A stretch of DNA of 53,693 nucleotides from an uncultured Oscillospiraceae bacterium. Its GTDB lineage: Bacteria > Bacillota > Clostridia > Oscillospirales > Oscillospiraceae. A model generated the notes under the pieces. That model did no database searches. It was not told where the DNA came from and worked only from the letters and a program-made list of their open reading frames with translations. Positions 23,819-32,571 of the stretch are shown piece by piece (the stretch's first letter is position 1; every line of letters begins with the position of its first letter). The translations under genes and the position numbers were made by a program. Location of the stretch: the NCBI GenBank assembly GCA_934597165.1, contig CAKTQP010000009.1, positions 1 through 53,693 on the forward strand. The letters run 5' to 3'.

Positions 23819-25837
23819 TCAACTTCGTTTGAACTGTTTTTCTAACTGCTGCTTGCTCAGCTCAATGGCCACCGGACGGCCGTGGGGGCAGTACTTCACC
23901 TGCCCGCTCATCACCGCGCGCACCACCACTTCCAGCTCCGCCCGGTCGCTCTTCCAGCCGCCCTTGATGGCAGCCTTGCAGGCCATGGTGTGGAGCACTT
24001 CATCCCGGACAGCCGCCGGGTCAGCGGTGCCGGTGAGCAGCAGTTTGGAGACGATCTCCTCCAACGCCGGCTCGATCTGATCGGCGTTCAGGTCGTTGGG
24101 CGCCTCTCGCACCAGTACTTCGTCCCCGCCAAAGGGTTCCACTGCGAAGCCGAACTGCTCCAGCAGTTCCGTCTGCTCCAGCAGCACACCGCATTCCTCC
24201 GGCGCCAAATGCAGCACCTGCGGGGTCAGCAGCAACTGACACATGGGCTTCCAATCCGCCGCCCGCATCCGGTCAAAATTGAGCCGCTCGTGGGCTGCAT
24301 GCTTGTCGATCAGGAAGGTCTTGTCCCCCTGTTCTACGATCACATAAGTATCAAACACTTCCCCCACCAGCCGCCAAGCCGCCGTATCCGGCGTCTCTTC
24401 CGGCAGCTCCATTGGGGGTTGTTCCGCCGGTGGAATGGGTGGCTCTTCCGGTTCTTGTATCGGCAGTTCCACCGGCTCTGGCTTGGGAACGCCCGGATTG
24501 TGCAAAGGGTTTTCCACAGTTTCCACAGACTTTTCCACGTAGTTATCCACGTGTTTTTCCACCGGCGTATGTTCCTCTCTCTCCGGCAATACAACCGCCT
24601 GGGGAACCTCAGGCACAGGAACCGGTTCCGGCACGGGAACCGCTGGCCGCACCTCCTGCCGGCGCTGCCGCATCGCAGTTTCAAAGGGGGTCGCCTGGGT
24701 TTGAATGGGAACGCGCCGGTCACTGCGCAGCATCTGGCCGCCCTTCCGGTACTCGTCCGCGGTCATGGTGCGGAAGAAGGTCTGGTTGGGCGTCACTTGA
24801 TCCTGCTTGGGCGGTGCCTTAGGTTTCAGCTCCACCTGAGGATGTCCCTGTTCCCCCTCCAATGTCTCCTTTACCGTATAGTATACCGCATCAAAGAGCT
24901 TTCGTTCACTGGTAAATTTTACTTCCGTTTTCGCCGGATGCACATTCACATCCACGGCGTTGAGCTTGCACTCCACCCGCAGGACGCAGCCGGGGAACTT
25001 GCCCACCATCTTCTGATTCTGGTACGCCTGTTCCAACGCAGCGGACATGGTGCGGGATTTCACATAGCGGCCGTTGACAAAGAAATGCTGTCCGCTCCGG
25101 TTCCCCCGGCAGCAGGTGGGACGGGAGACAAAGCCCTCCACCGACAGCTCCTCATCCTTCCGCTTGCAGGGCAGCATCCCTAACGCCACCTCGCGTCCCA
25201 GCACCGCGTAGACCGTGGAACGCAGATTCCCGTCCCCCGGCGTCAGCAGCTCCTCCTTGCCCTCTCGGACAAAGCGGAAGGACACCTCCGGATGACTCAG
25301 GGCCACGTGCTGCACCACCGCATACACCGCCGCTCCCTCTGCCGCGTCCCGTTTCATGAATTTCAGCCGGGCAGGGGTGTTGTAAAAGAGGCTGCGGACG
25401 ATGATGGTCGTACCCTCTGGGCAGCCCACCACTTCCCGATCTACCACTTTGCCCCCTTCCAGGGACAGGCCAGTGCCGAACTCGCTGCCGGTGGTGCGGG
25501 TCATCAGCTCTATCTGAGACACAGCGGCGATGGCCGCCAGAGCTTCTCCTCGGAAACCCAGGGTGCCGATGGCCTCCAGGTCGAAGGCGTTTTGGATCTT
25601 GCTGGTGGCGTGGCGCAGAAAAGCGGTTTCTGCATCCTCCGGCTCCATGCCGCAGCCGTTGTCGGTGACCCGGATATAGCCCATGCCGCCCCGCTGGATC
25701 TCCACCACCACCGCAGTGGCACCGGCGTCGATGGCATTCTCCGTCAGCTCCTTCACCACACTGGCCGGACGCTCTACCACCTCACCGGCGGCGATCAAAT
25801 TGGCCACATGGCGTTCCAAACAGTGAATTTTGGGCAT
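23819..25837 (-). CDS. mutL: DNA mismatch repair protein MutL (endonuclease type)
   Basis: A 672-residue protein. The N-terminal GHKL ATPase shows VVKELTENAIDAGA, DNGCGM and TLGFRGEAL. A variable, Pro/Glu/Val-rich linker follows (about 340-475). The C-terminal domain has endonuclease motifs: DKHAAHERLNFD (the usual DQHA-x2-E-x4-E, here with Lys and with Asp in place of the last Glu), ACKAAIKGG and CPHGRP. It should therefore nick DNA in methyl-independent repair, guided by MutS and the clamp. The linker includes Val-Glu/Asp repeats encoded by DnaA-box-like DNA (24510-24563). It lies 23 nt after mutS. Confidence 0.95.
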   Translation of the reverse strand: MPKIHCLERHVANLIAAGEVVERPASVVKELTENAIDAGATAVVVEIQRGGMGYIRVTDNGCGMEPEDAETAFLRHATSKIQNAFDLEAIGTLGFRGEALAAIAAVSQIELMTRTTGSEFGTGLSLEGGKVVDREVVGCPEGTTIIVRSLFYNTPARLKFMKRDAAEGAAVYAVVQHVALSHPEVSFRFVREGKEELLTPGDGNLRSTVYAVLGREVALGMLPCKRKDEELSVEGFVSRPTCCRGNRSGQHFFVNGRYVKSRTMSAALEQAYQNQKMVGKFPGCVLRVECKLNAVDVNVHPAKTEVKFTSERKLFDAVYYTVKETLEGEQGHPQVELKPKAPPKQDQVTPNQTFFRTMTADEYRKGGQMLRSDRRVPIQTQATPFETAMRQRRQEVRPAVPVPEPVPVPEVPQAVVLPEREEHTPVEKHVDNYVEKSVETVENPLHNPGVPKPEPVELPIQEPEEPPIPPAEQPPMELPEETPDTAAWRLVGEVFDTYVIVEQGDKTFLIDKHAAHERLNFDRMRAADWKPMCQLLLTPQVLHLAPEECGVLLEQTELLEQFGFAVEPFGGDEVLVREAPNDLNADQIEPALEEIVSKLLLTGTADPAAVRDEVLHTMACKAAIKGGWKSDRAELEVVVRAVMSGQVKYCPHGRPVAIELSKQQLEKQFKRS
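24510..24563 (+). repeat. five TTTTCCAC-type repeats inside mutL
   Basis: TTTTCCACA, GTTTCCACA, TTTTCCACG, TTATCCACG and TTTTCCACC begin at 24510, 24519, 24531, 24543 and 24555, roughly one helical turn apart. They resemble DnaA boxes (TTATCCACA) with one to two changes. On the mutL strand they encode a V-E-K/V-D-N repeat in the flexible linker. Confidence 0.7.
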
Positions 25838-25860
25838 TTTCGGTCACCTCCCGTCGTCAT

Positions 25861-28467
25861 TTATCCTTCTAACTTGGCTTTCCAGCCGTAGAGCAGGTTC
25901 ATAGCTTCGATTGGCGTCAGCGTGTTCAGCTCCACCTTGCGCAGCTCTTCCAGCACCGCCTGTCCCGCCAGGTCGGCAAGCCCCACCTGTTCCTCCGGCT
26001 CTTCCTTGGATTGGACTGGCGCAGGTCGTTCGCCCGCTTCCAACTCCTTCAAAATCTCTCGCCCACGGCGGATGATCCAGGCAGGCACCCCAGCCAGCTG
26101 CGCCACCTCGATGCCGTAGCTCTGATCTGCCCCGCCGGACACCAGCTTGCGCAGGAAGATGACATCATCCTGCCGCTTCTTGGCCGCCATATGGTAGTTG
26201 CGGACGCCGGGAATGGCGCCCTCCAGGGCGCTCAATTCGTGGTAATGGGTGGCAAAGAGGGTCTTCGCCCCCAGTTTCTTCTTGTCAGCACAGTGTTCCA
26301 GCACAGCGCGGGCGATGCTCATGCCGTCATAGGTGCTGGTGCCCCGTCCAATTTCGTCCAAAATCAGCAGGGAACGGTTGGTGGCATTCTTCAAAATCTC
26401 CGCCACCTCGCTCATCTCCACCATAAAGGTGGACTGCCCCGCCGCCAGGTCGTCGCTGGCGCCGATGCGGGTGAACACCCGGTCTACCACGCCCAGATGG
26501 GCGGATTTGGCCGGGACAAAGCTGCCGATCTGCGCCATGAGGCAGATGAGCGCCACCTGACGCATATAGGTGGACTTGCCCGCCATATTGGGGCCGGTGA
26601 TGATGGCCAGCAGGTTGCTGCCGCCGTTCATGTGGGTGTCGTTGGGGACGAACATATTCCCCTTGAGCACCTGTTCCACCACCGGGTGGCGGCCATCTAT
26701 GATGTCGATGACGTCGCTCTCGTCCACCTCCGGCATACAATAGTGGTTGTTCATCGCTACCGTGGCCAAGCTGTTGAGCACGTCCACCTGCGCCACCGCG
26801 GCAGCGGTCTGCTGGATGGTCTCCACCTGGTCGGCAGCCGCCTGTCGCACCTGACAGAACAGGTCGTATTCCAAATCGGTGATGCGATCCTTGGCGGACA
26901 GAATGGTGTGCTCCAGCTCCTTCAGCTCCTGGTTGATGTACCGTTCGGAGTTGACAGTGGTCTGCTTGCGCACCCAATCTGCCGGCACCAGGTCGGTCTG
27001 AGACTTGGCCACCTCAATGTAGTAGCCAAACACCTTGTTGTATTTCACCCGGATGTTCTTGATGCCGCACTCCTCTTTGGTGCGGTTTTCAATCTCCACC
27101 AACAGATCCTTGCTGTTGGTCATCACATTCCGGAGCTGATCCACTTCCTTGCTGTACCCTTCTCGGATGATGCCCCCGTCCCGAACGGAAAAGGGCGGTT
27201 CGTCCACCAGGGCATTGTCGATGCGCTGGCACAGGCCGGACAGCTCGTCCAGCTGCTTTCTCAGCCGCTGGAACAGGGCGGCAGGCAGGGTGGTCAGCAG
27301 ATCGCGGACCTTGGGGATGCGGCGCAGCCCTGCCGAGAGAGCCACCAAGTCCCGTCCCCCGGCAGTGCCGTAGACGATACGGCCGATGAGCCGCTCCAGG
27401 TCGGTGATTTCCTTCAGGCACAGTGCCAGCTCTTCCCGGGTCACCATGTCTTCCGTCAGATCCCGCACCGCCATCAGCCGACCACGGATCTCCACCGGGT
27501 CCAACAGAGGCTTCTCCAGCCACCGCCGGAGCAGGCGGCCGCCCATGGCGGTCTTGGTCTTATCCAGCACCCACAGCAGACTCCCCCGCTTCTCCTTGCT
27601 CCGCAGGGTCTCGGTCAGCTCCAGATTGCGCCGGGCAGTCAAATCCAGTTCCATGAACCGGCCGCTGGCATAGTATTGCAGCTGACGCAGATGTCCCAGC
27701 TTGTTCTTCTGGGTCTCATATAAGTAGGACAGCAGGCCGCCCACCGCCCGCAGGGACTCTGGCCGGTCGGCAGGGATGACCTGATAATTTTCAAACTGAT
27801 TGCTGGCCGCTGTGCCAGCCACCACATAGTCAAAGCGCTTGACGGAACCGAACTCCCTCCGGCAGTCCAGCTTCAACTCCATGGCCTGCGCCAGCGCCGT
27901 GTTCTCCCAAGCCTCCGGAGACAGCACCACTTCCCGCGGCTCGAATCGCCCCAACTCATTCATCAGGTGGTTCAAGCACCCGTCCCCACTGCAGGAGGTG
28001 GCGTACACCTCCCCGGTGGACAGGTCGCAGAAGCACACGCCGCACCGCTCCCCTTCCAGGTAGACGGCGGCGATGTAGTTGTTCCGGCTCTCCTCCAGCA
28101 TGGAGGCGTCCACCGCCGTGCCGGGGGTGACGATGCGGATGATGTCCCGTTCCACGATGCCGGTGGCAGCAGCCGGATCCTGGGTCTGCTCGCAGATGGC
28201 CACCTTGTAGCCCTTGGCCACCAGACGCGCCAGGTAGGACTGGTAGGAGTGATAGGGCACGCCGCACATGGGGATTTTCTCCTCCTGGGGGATGTCCTTG
28301 TTGCGATCCCGGGTGGTGAGGGTCAAGTCCAGCACCTTAGAGGCGATGCGGGCATCTTCGTCGAACATTTCATAAAAGTCCCCCAGCCGGAAAAAGAGCA
28401 GGCAGTCGGGGCACTTCTCTTTCATCTCTAAATACTGTTTGCGCATGGGGGTGATCTTTTGCGCCAT
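25861..28467 (-). CDS. mutS: DNA mismatch repair protein MutS
   Basis: An 868-residue mismatch-recognition ATPase. The mismatch-binding Phe-x-Glu motif is in RLGDFYEMFDEDA, after MRKQYLEMKEKCPDCLLFF. The connector, lever and clamp domains follow. The ATPase has Walker A GPNMAGKSTYMRQ, Walker B LLILDEIGRGTSTYDG and the helix-turn-helix end. The length is typical of MutS1. The ATG has AAGGAGATAGG upstream. It lies 36 nt after miaB and just before mutL. Confidence 0.97.
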   Translation of the reverse strand: MAQKITPMRKQYLEMKEKCPDCLLFFRLGDFYEMFDEDARIASKVLDLTLTTRDRNKDIPQEEKIPMCGVPYHSYQSYLARLVAKGYKVAICEQTQDPAAATGIVERDIIRIVTPGTAVDASMLEESRNNYIAAVYLEGERCGVCFCDLSTGEVYATSCSGDGCLNHLMNELGRFEPREVVLSPEAWENTALAQAMELKLDCRREFGSVKRFDYVVAGTAASNQFENYQVIPADRPESLRAVGGLLSYLYETQKNKLGHLRQLQYYASGRFMELDLTARRNLELTETLRSKEKRGSLLWVLDKTKTAMGGRLLRRWLEKPLLDPVEIRGRLMAVRDLTEDMVTREELALCLKEITDLERLIGRIVYGTAGGRDLVALSAGLRRIPKVRDLLTTLPAALFQRLRKQLDELSGLCQRIDNALVDEPPFSVRDGGIIREGYSKEVDQLRNVMTNSKDLLVEIENRTKEECGIKNIRVKYNKVFGYYIEVAKSQTDLVPADWVRKQTTVNSERYINQELKELEHTILSAKDRITDLEYDLFCQVRQAAADQVETIQQTAAAVAQVDVLNSLATVAMNNHYCMPEVDESDVIDIIDGRHPVVEQVLKGNMFVPNDTHMNGGSNLLAIITGPNMAGKSTYMRQVALICLMAQIGSFVPAKSAHLGVVDRVFTRIGASDDLAAGQSTFMVEMSEVAEILKNATNRSLLILDEIGRGTSTYDGMSIARAVLEHCADKKKLGAKTLFATHYHELSALEGAIPGVRNYHMAAKKRQDDVIFLRKLVSGGADQSYGIEVAQLAGVPAWIIRRGREILKELEAGERPAPVQSKEEPEEQVGLADLAGQAVLEELRKVELNTLTPIEAMNLLYGWKAKLEG

Positions 28468-28503
28468 GACCTATCTCCTTCTCTATCTTTCAAAACGTAT
28501 GGG

Positions 28504-29925
28504 TTACTCCTCCACAAACTCCCCAAAGAGGCTCCAAGTGGAACAGTCGGTGATCTTCACCTTTTTCCGCTGCCCCAGCAGACTCACGTCGCCGGGCACG
28601 TGAACCAGCCGCCAGCCGTCGGTACGGCAGTTCAGGTTGTTCACCTCATCAGCCGGGTTCTCTTCTTCCACCAGCACCGGCAGGACGCGGCCAATGTACT
28701 CCTTGTGCTTCTCCACGGAAATCCGGTTCTGGGTGTCCAACAGCCGCTGGAACCACTTCTTTTTCTCCGTCATCGGCACCGGGTCGTCCATCTTAGCCGC
28801 CGGCGTGCCCACTCTGGGGGAGAAGATGAAGGTGAACAGGGAGTCGAACCGCACTTCTTCCAGCAAGGACAGGGTTTCCTCGAACTCCTCCTCCGTCTCG
28901 CCGGGGAAACCGACGATGATGTCACTGGTGAGCACGATGTCCGGAATCAACTCTTTCAGCCGCCGCACCTCGTCCAGGTAGGTCTCCCGGTCATAATGGC
29001 GGTTCATGGCCTTCAAGACCCGGCTGGAACCGGACTGCACCGGCAGGTGCAGCTGGGGTGCCACCTTATCACAGCGTGCCATGGTCTCAAAGAGCTTCTG
29101 GGAGGCGTCTCTGGGGTGGCTGGTCATGAACCGCACCAGGAAGTCGCCGGAGATGTCGTTGATCTGTGCCAACAGGTCGGCAAAGTCCACGTCGCTGTCC
29201 AAATCCTTGCCGTAGCTGTTCACGTTCTGTCCCAGCAGGGTGATGTCCTTGTACCCCTCGGCCACCAAGCCACGGACTTCCTCCAAAATCTGTTCCGGCT
29301 CTCGGGAGCGCTCCCGACCGCGGACGTAGGGGACGATGCAGTAGGTGCAGAAGTTGTTGCATCCGTACATGATGGACACCCACGCCTTGATCTTCCCCCG
29401 GCGCACCACCGGCAGACCCTCCGCAATGCGGCCGTCAGACTGCTCAGTAGCGAACACCCGTTCCTTCTTCAGCAGCACCTGCTGGAGCAGCTCCGGGAAC
29501 CGCCAAAGGGCGTGGGGGCCGAAGACCAAATCCACGTGACGGAAGGATTTGCGAATTTTTTCTGCCATGTGGGGTTCCTGCATGGAGCAGCCGCAGAGGC
29601 AGATGACCTGGTTGGGCTTGCGGCGCTTGGTGTGAGTCAGCGCGCCCACGTTGCCCAGCACCCGCAGTTCGGCGTGCTCACGGATGGCACAGGTGTTGAT
29701 GACGATGACATCCGCCACGCTGGTGTCCTCAGTGAAGGCGTAGCCCATCTCCCGGAGCATCCCCCGGATCTGTTCGCTGTCCGCCTCGTTCTGCTGACAG
29801 CCGTAGGTGTCCACCAGAGCCAAGGGCTGTACTCCTGCCTCGGCGTTGCACTGTGCCAACTGGCGGCAGATCTCCATCTGACGCTGAACCTCTCCCGTGG
29901 GGATCAAAACTTCCTGACGCTTCAT
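28504..29925 (-). CDS. miaB: tRNA-2-methylthio-N6-dimethylallyladenosine synthase MiaB
   Basis: A 473-residue radical SAM methylthiotransferase that converts i6A37 into ms2i6A37. The N-terminal domain holds the three cluster Cys (DTYGCQQNEADSEQ, INTCAIREHAE, LCGCSMQEP). The radical SAM triad is in GCNNFCTYCIVPYVRGRERSR, and a C-terminal TRAM domain follows (about 400-470). The ATG at 29925 lies 10 nt after GGAGG; the open frame continues to 30018 but covers the promoter. It is the first gene of a long minus-strand series with mutS, mutL and miaA. Confidence 0.96.
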   Translation of the reverse strand: MKRQEVLIPTGEVQRQMEICRQLAQCNAEAGVQPLALVDTYGCQQNEADSEQIRGMLREMGYAFTEDTSVADVIVINTCAIREHAELRVLGNVGALTHTKRRKPNQVICLCGCSMQEPHMAEKIRKSFRHVDLVFGPHALWRFPELLQQVLLKKERVFATEQSDGRIAEGLPVVRRGKIKAWVSIMYGCNNFCTYCIVPYVRGRERSREPEQILEEVRGLVAEGYKDITLLGQNVNSYGKDLDSDVDFADLLAQINDISGDFLVRFMTSHPRDASQKLFETMARCDKVAPQLHLPVQSGSSRVLKAMNRHYDRETYLDEVRRLKELIPDIVLTSDIIVGFPGETEEEFEETLSLLEEVRFDSLFTFIFSPRVGTPAAKMDDPVPMTEKKKWFQRLLDTQNRISVEKHKEYIGRVLPVLVEEENPADEVNNLNCRTDGWRLVHVPGDVSLLGQRKKVKITDCSTWSLFGEFVEE

Positions 29926-30003
29926 TGTTATGCTTCCTCCCAAACAGCGCCAGGCATTTTCGTGGTGCAGGACGCCATGTGTCAAATCGTTGTGTAGTAA
30001 TCC

Positions 30004-30032
30004 AGTATACCATTTCACCCCTTGAAATACAA
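30004..30032 (-). promoter_or_regulatory. sigma-A promoter of the miaB-mutS-mutL series
   Basis: On the minus strand TTGTAT (30027-30032), a 17-nt spacer and TATACT (30004-30009) lie about 79 nt before miaB. No convincing terminator was found between here and divIVA. Confidence 0.75.
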
Positions 30033-30064
30033 GGAAAAGCTCCCCCGCTCTCGCTGGTTTCCTC

Positions 30065-30093
30065 TTGTCAAAAGTGCCAAAACGGGTTATAAT
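30065..30093 (+). promoter_or_regulatory. sigma-A promoter of the racemase-like gene
   Basis: TTGTCA (30065-30070), a 17-nt spacer and a perfect TATAAT (30088-30093) lie about 50 nt before the GTG start, divergent from the miaB promoter 33 nt away. Confidence 0.8.
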
Positions 30094-30143
30094 GGTTATT
30101 ATTTTCTATTACTTATTTCTCGACAGAAAGTTGTGGTATTGCC

Positions 30144-31205
30144 GTGAAACAATTGGTTTTTGAACGCTCCGCCATCAAGCACAACACCGCCATCATCCAG
30201 GAACGGGCGGGTTCTGCCGTCATATTTGCCGTTCTGGTGGGCGACGCCTACGGCGCCGGTCTCATCGAGCTGGCCAAGCTCCTGCGGGAGGAGGGCATTG
30301 ACCATTTCGCCGTGGAAGAGGCGGAGGATGTCACCCGCCTGCGTCAGGCCGGGTTCGCTCAGGAACCGATCCTGATGCTCCGCTCCACCACCAACCGGGA
30401 CGAACTGGTGGAGCTGCTGAACCAGCGTGCCATCTGCACCATCGGTTCCTACGAGACCGGCACTGCCCTCAACGCCGTAGCGGAAGAACTGGGCGTGAAA
30501 GCGGAAGCCCACGTGCTCATCGACACTGGCATGGGCTTTGGCGGCTTCCTGTCCAGCGAGCCTCAAAAACTGCTGTCCATCTACCACTACCTGCCCAACG
30601 TGGCCATCACCGGCACCTACACCCACCTGTGTGCCTGTGCCGGGGACACCACTCGTCAGATGGCCGTGTTCCAGAGCGTTCTGGACACCATCGAGTCCGC
30701 CCATCTCAACCCCGGTCTCGTCCACGCCGCCGGTTCCTCCGCCCTTATGAACGGCACCGACACCTGCCTGGGCGCGGTGCGGGTAGGTTCCGCCTTTTTG
30801 GGCGCTTGCCGCACTCAGAAGCGCGGCAGCCAGCTCAAGCCGGTCTATCACGGGGAGGCCATTTTGGATACCGTCCGTTGGCTGCCCAAGGGACACACCG
30901 TGGGCAATGAGGTCATCACCATCCTCCACCGTCCCACCCGCGTGGGCATCATCCCGGTGGGGTATCACCACGGCTTCGGCATCCAGCGCGCCCGCAAGAG
31001 CGGGTTCTGGGCGTTCTTCAAAGCCTGGCGAGATCGCCGGAATCGGTTCGTCACCATCAACGGTCAGAAGGCCAAGGTCATCGGCCGGGTTGGCGCTCTG
31101 GAGACCGCTATCGACGTGACCGACCTGCACTGCGGCGAGGGCGACCTGGCGGTGTTCCAGATGGACGCCATCTTCGCCCACGGCATCCCCAGAGTCTATC
31201 AGTGA
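30144..31205 (+). CDS. alanine racemase-like protein lacking the PLP lysine
   Basis: A 353-residue protein with the alanine racemase layout: N-terminal TIM barrel and C-terminal beta domain. The PLP-lysine motif, normally A-V-V-K-A-(D/N)-A-Y-G-H-G, reads AVLVGDAYGAG here, so the lysine is Val32. The partner catalytic Tyr is retained (IPVGYHHGFGI, Tyr274), and VRVGSAFLGA matches the region around the pyridine-contacting Arg. Without the lysine no PLP aldimine can form, so normal racemase activity is very unlikely. The protein could bind a ligand, regulate, or act with another subunit. GTG is the start codon; its ribosome binding site is weak. A tiny ORF follows after 9 nt. Confidence 0.85.
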   Translation: MKQLVFERSAIKHNTAIIQERAGSAVIFAVLVGDAYGAGLIELAKLLREEGIDHFAVEEAEDVTRLRQAGFAQEPILMLRSTTNRDELVELLNQRAICTIGSYETGTALNAVAEELGVKAEAHVLIDTGMGFGGFLSSEPQKLLSIYHYLPNVAITGTYTHLCACAGDTTRQMAVFQSVLDTIESAHLNPGLVHAAGSSALMNGTDTCLGAVRVGSAFLGACRTQKRGSQLKPVYHGEAILDTVRWLPKGHTVGNEVITILHRPTRVGIIPVGYHHGFGIQRARKSGFWAFFKAWRDRRNRFVTINGQKAKVIGRVGALETAIDVTDLHCGEGDLAVFQMDAIFAHGIPRVYQ

Positions 31206-31214
31206 GGATCCGCC

Positions 31215-31421
31215 ATGGTACAGAGAGAACCTATGACCCCGTCCTCCGCCCTGGAACTGTTCCTGGACGCCTTTGACGGGATGCCCATTCAGGGCTGTCA
31301 TGAGCTGCGCCTGTCTTCCCAAGAGCTGGCGGAGCTGACCGGTCTGTTCCCCTCCGCTGTGTTTCAACCGCTGGAGGAGCTGGCAGACGGAAAACGGTGG
31401 TACGAGGTTTCCATCGCATAA
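31215..31421 (+). CDS. 68-residue protein of unknown function, downstream partner of the racemase-like gene
   Basis: A small soluble protein with no signal peptide or membrane helix. The sequence LELFLDAFDGMPIQGCHELRLSSQELAEL is followed by LFPSAVFQPLEELADGKRWYEV. It has a good start (GAGGATCCGCC before the ATG) and is followed at once by a terminator, so it forms a two-gene operon with the racemase-like gene. I do not recognise the family. Coupling to a degenerate racemase suggests a joint role, but that is only inference. Confidence 0.65.
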   Translation: MVQREPMTPSSALELFLDAFDGMPIQGCHELRLSSQELAELTGLFPSAVFQPLEELADGKRWYEVSIA

Positions 31422-31431
31422 GTTACATAGA

Positions 31432-31459
31432 AAAAGGCTGTGGTGTTCCACAGCCTTTT
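31432..31459 (+). terminator. bidirectional terminator
   Basis: A perfect 12-bp stem (AAAAGGCTGTGG and complement) with a 4-nt loop and T-runs on both strands, between the convergent 68-residue ORF and cobO. Confidence 0.92.
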
Positions 31460-31463
31460 GTTT

Positions 31464-31973
31464 TTAATATTCTACCCCTTTGCGCGCCTGGACGCCTCGT
31501 TCATAGGGGTGCTTCCGTGCGCACAATTCGGTCACATAATCCGCCTGTTCCCGCCATTTGGAGGGCGGATTTCGTCCTGTCATGACCACTTCCGCCCCTT
31601 GCGGCAGCTGGCTCAAGTATCGGTCAGCCATCTCCACCGGAATCAGACCGGTCTCCACCGCCCCGCACAGCTCGTCCAGCACCAACAGGGTACGTTCGTC
31701 CGTCAAGGCGCAGCTGCGTCGGAGCATATCTTGCGCTGTTTCCGCCGCCTGTTCCCGTTCCTCCGGGGGCATGTTCCACAGAAAGGGCATCCTCTCCGGC
31801 ACCGGCAGCAGAGTCACGTTGGGAAACGCCTGCAGCGCCACCCGTTCCCCGGAGTCCGCCCCCTTCAGGAACTGAGCCACCACCGCTCGACCGCCTCGCC
31901 CGACCCAGCGGAGCACCAGCCCCATGGCCGCCGTGGTCTTGCCCTTGCCGTCGCCATAGTATAGATGGGTCAT
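31464..31973 (-). CDS. cobO: corrinoid adenosyltransferase (CobO/BtuR family)
   Basis: A 169-residue ATP:cob(I)alamin adenosyltransferase of the CobA/CobO/BtuR P-loop family. It transfers the adenosyl group to Co(I) corrinoids to make coenzyme B12. The N-terminal P-loop is YYGDGKGKTTAAMGL, and the later LLVLDELCGAVETGLI and VMTGRNPP match the family. No other cobalamin gene is nearby, so it probably serves salvage. It overlaps the HD gene upstream by 4 nt (ATGA) with a ribosome binding site in that gene, so the two are coupled. Confidence 0.92.
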   Translation of the reverse strand: MTHLYYGDGKGKTTAAMGLVLRWVGRGGRAVVAQFLKGADSGERVALQAFPNVTLLPVPERMPFLWNMPPEEREQAAETAQDMLRRSCALTDERTLLVLDELCGAVETGLIPVEMADRYLSQLPQGAEVVMTGRNPPSKWREQADYVTELCARKHPYERGVQARKGVEY

Positions 31974-32410
31974 CTGTCCTTCCCCTCCAGCAGCGCAAAG
32001 GCAGGGGCGTACTTCTTCCGCAGCCGTTCCTCCTGGTCAGCCGTGACCGCGCTGAGCCGGGTGAAGTCGCTGTTGTGGCGCAGGTCAGCCAACTTGATCT
32101 TCACCGCGATGGGGTTATGCTGGAGCCGGGCGATGTAGTCCATATAAGGCTCCTCCTTGGGGTGGGTCAGCAGCTGCAGCACCTCCAAGGACTCCGCCGG
32201 GAACCCTTCCGCCGCCAGCGCCTCCAACGTCCAATCGGTGTCCTCCACCACGTCGTGGAGCAGCGCCGCCACGGTGGAAATTTCATCGTCCATCTGTTCC
32301 GCCAAGTGGAACGGATGGAACACATAGGGCATCCCGCCCTTGTCCACCTGCCCGTGGTGGGCTTCGTAGGCCAGCTTCATGGCTTTTTTCGTCCAGTCGG
32401 TATAGATCAT
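31970..32410 (-). CDS. HD domain hydrolase related to the RelA/SpoT (p)ppGpp hydrolase domain
   Basis: A 146-residue protein. The metal-binding HD pattern is complete: a first His in GMPYVFHPFHLAEQM, HD-x-x-ED in ALLHDVVEDTDWT, and the distal Asp in VKIKLADLRHNSD. This set of motifs is that of the SpoT/MESH1 hydrolase domain, and no synthetase or regulatory domain is attached, so it could be a stand-alone alarmone or nucleotide hydrolase. Its start has GGGAGGG upstream and its own promoter at 32437-32465. Why it is coupled to cobO is unclear. Confidence 0.82.
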   Translation of the reverse strand: MIYTDWTKKAMKLAYEAHHGQVDKGGMPYVFHPFHLAEQMDDEISTVAALLHDVVEDTDWTLEALAAEGFPAESLEVLQLLTHPKEEPYMDYIARLQHNPIAVKIKLADLRHNSDFTRLSAVTADQEERLRKKYAPAFALLEGKDR

Positions 32411-32436
32411 CCCGTATCCCTCCCATGTTTTTCTCT

Positions 32437-32465
32437 ATTGTATCGGCTCGGTGTGGGGATTGCAA
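32437..32465 (-). promoter_or_regulatory. sigma-A promoter of the HD-cobO operon
   Basis: On the minus strand TTGCAA (32460-32465), a 17-nt spacer and TACAAT (32437-32442) lie 27 nt before the HD gene start. Confidence 0.78.
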
Positions 32466-32540
32466 GGAACAGGGTTCGGAAAAGTTGAAAATCTTAATGA
32501 ATTCTAAAACATTTGTTACCACTTTGTTATAGAAAGACAC

Positions 32541-32569
32541 TTGCATTCCACCCAGAAACAAGATATGAT
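32541..32569 (+). promoter_or_regulatory. sigma-A promoter of the small membrane protein array
   Basis: TTGCAT (32541-32546), a 17-nt spacer and TATGAT (32564-32569) precede the first array gene by about 85 nt. Confidence 0.78.
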
Positions 32570-32571
32570 AT

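Noticed and set aside
24250..24330. MutL DQHA motif changes (DKHA and a final Asp) as loss of the nuclease
   Set aside because: The acidic ligand is conserved in charge and the ACKAAIKGG and CPHGRP motifs remain, so activity is likely.
24510..24563. CRISPR-like short repeats
   Set aside because: Units are about 9 nt with 0-3 nt between and lie in a coding frame; no spacers.
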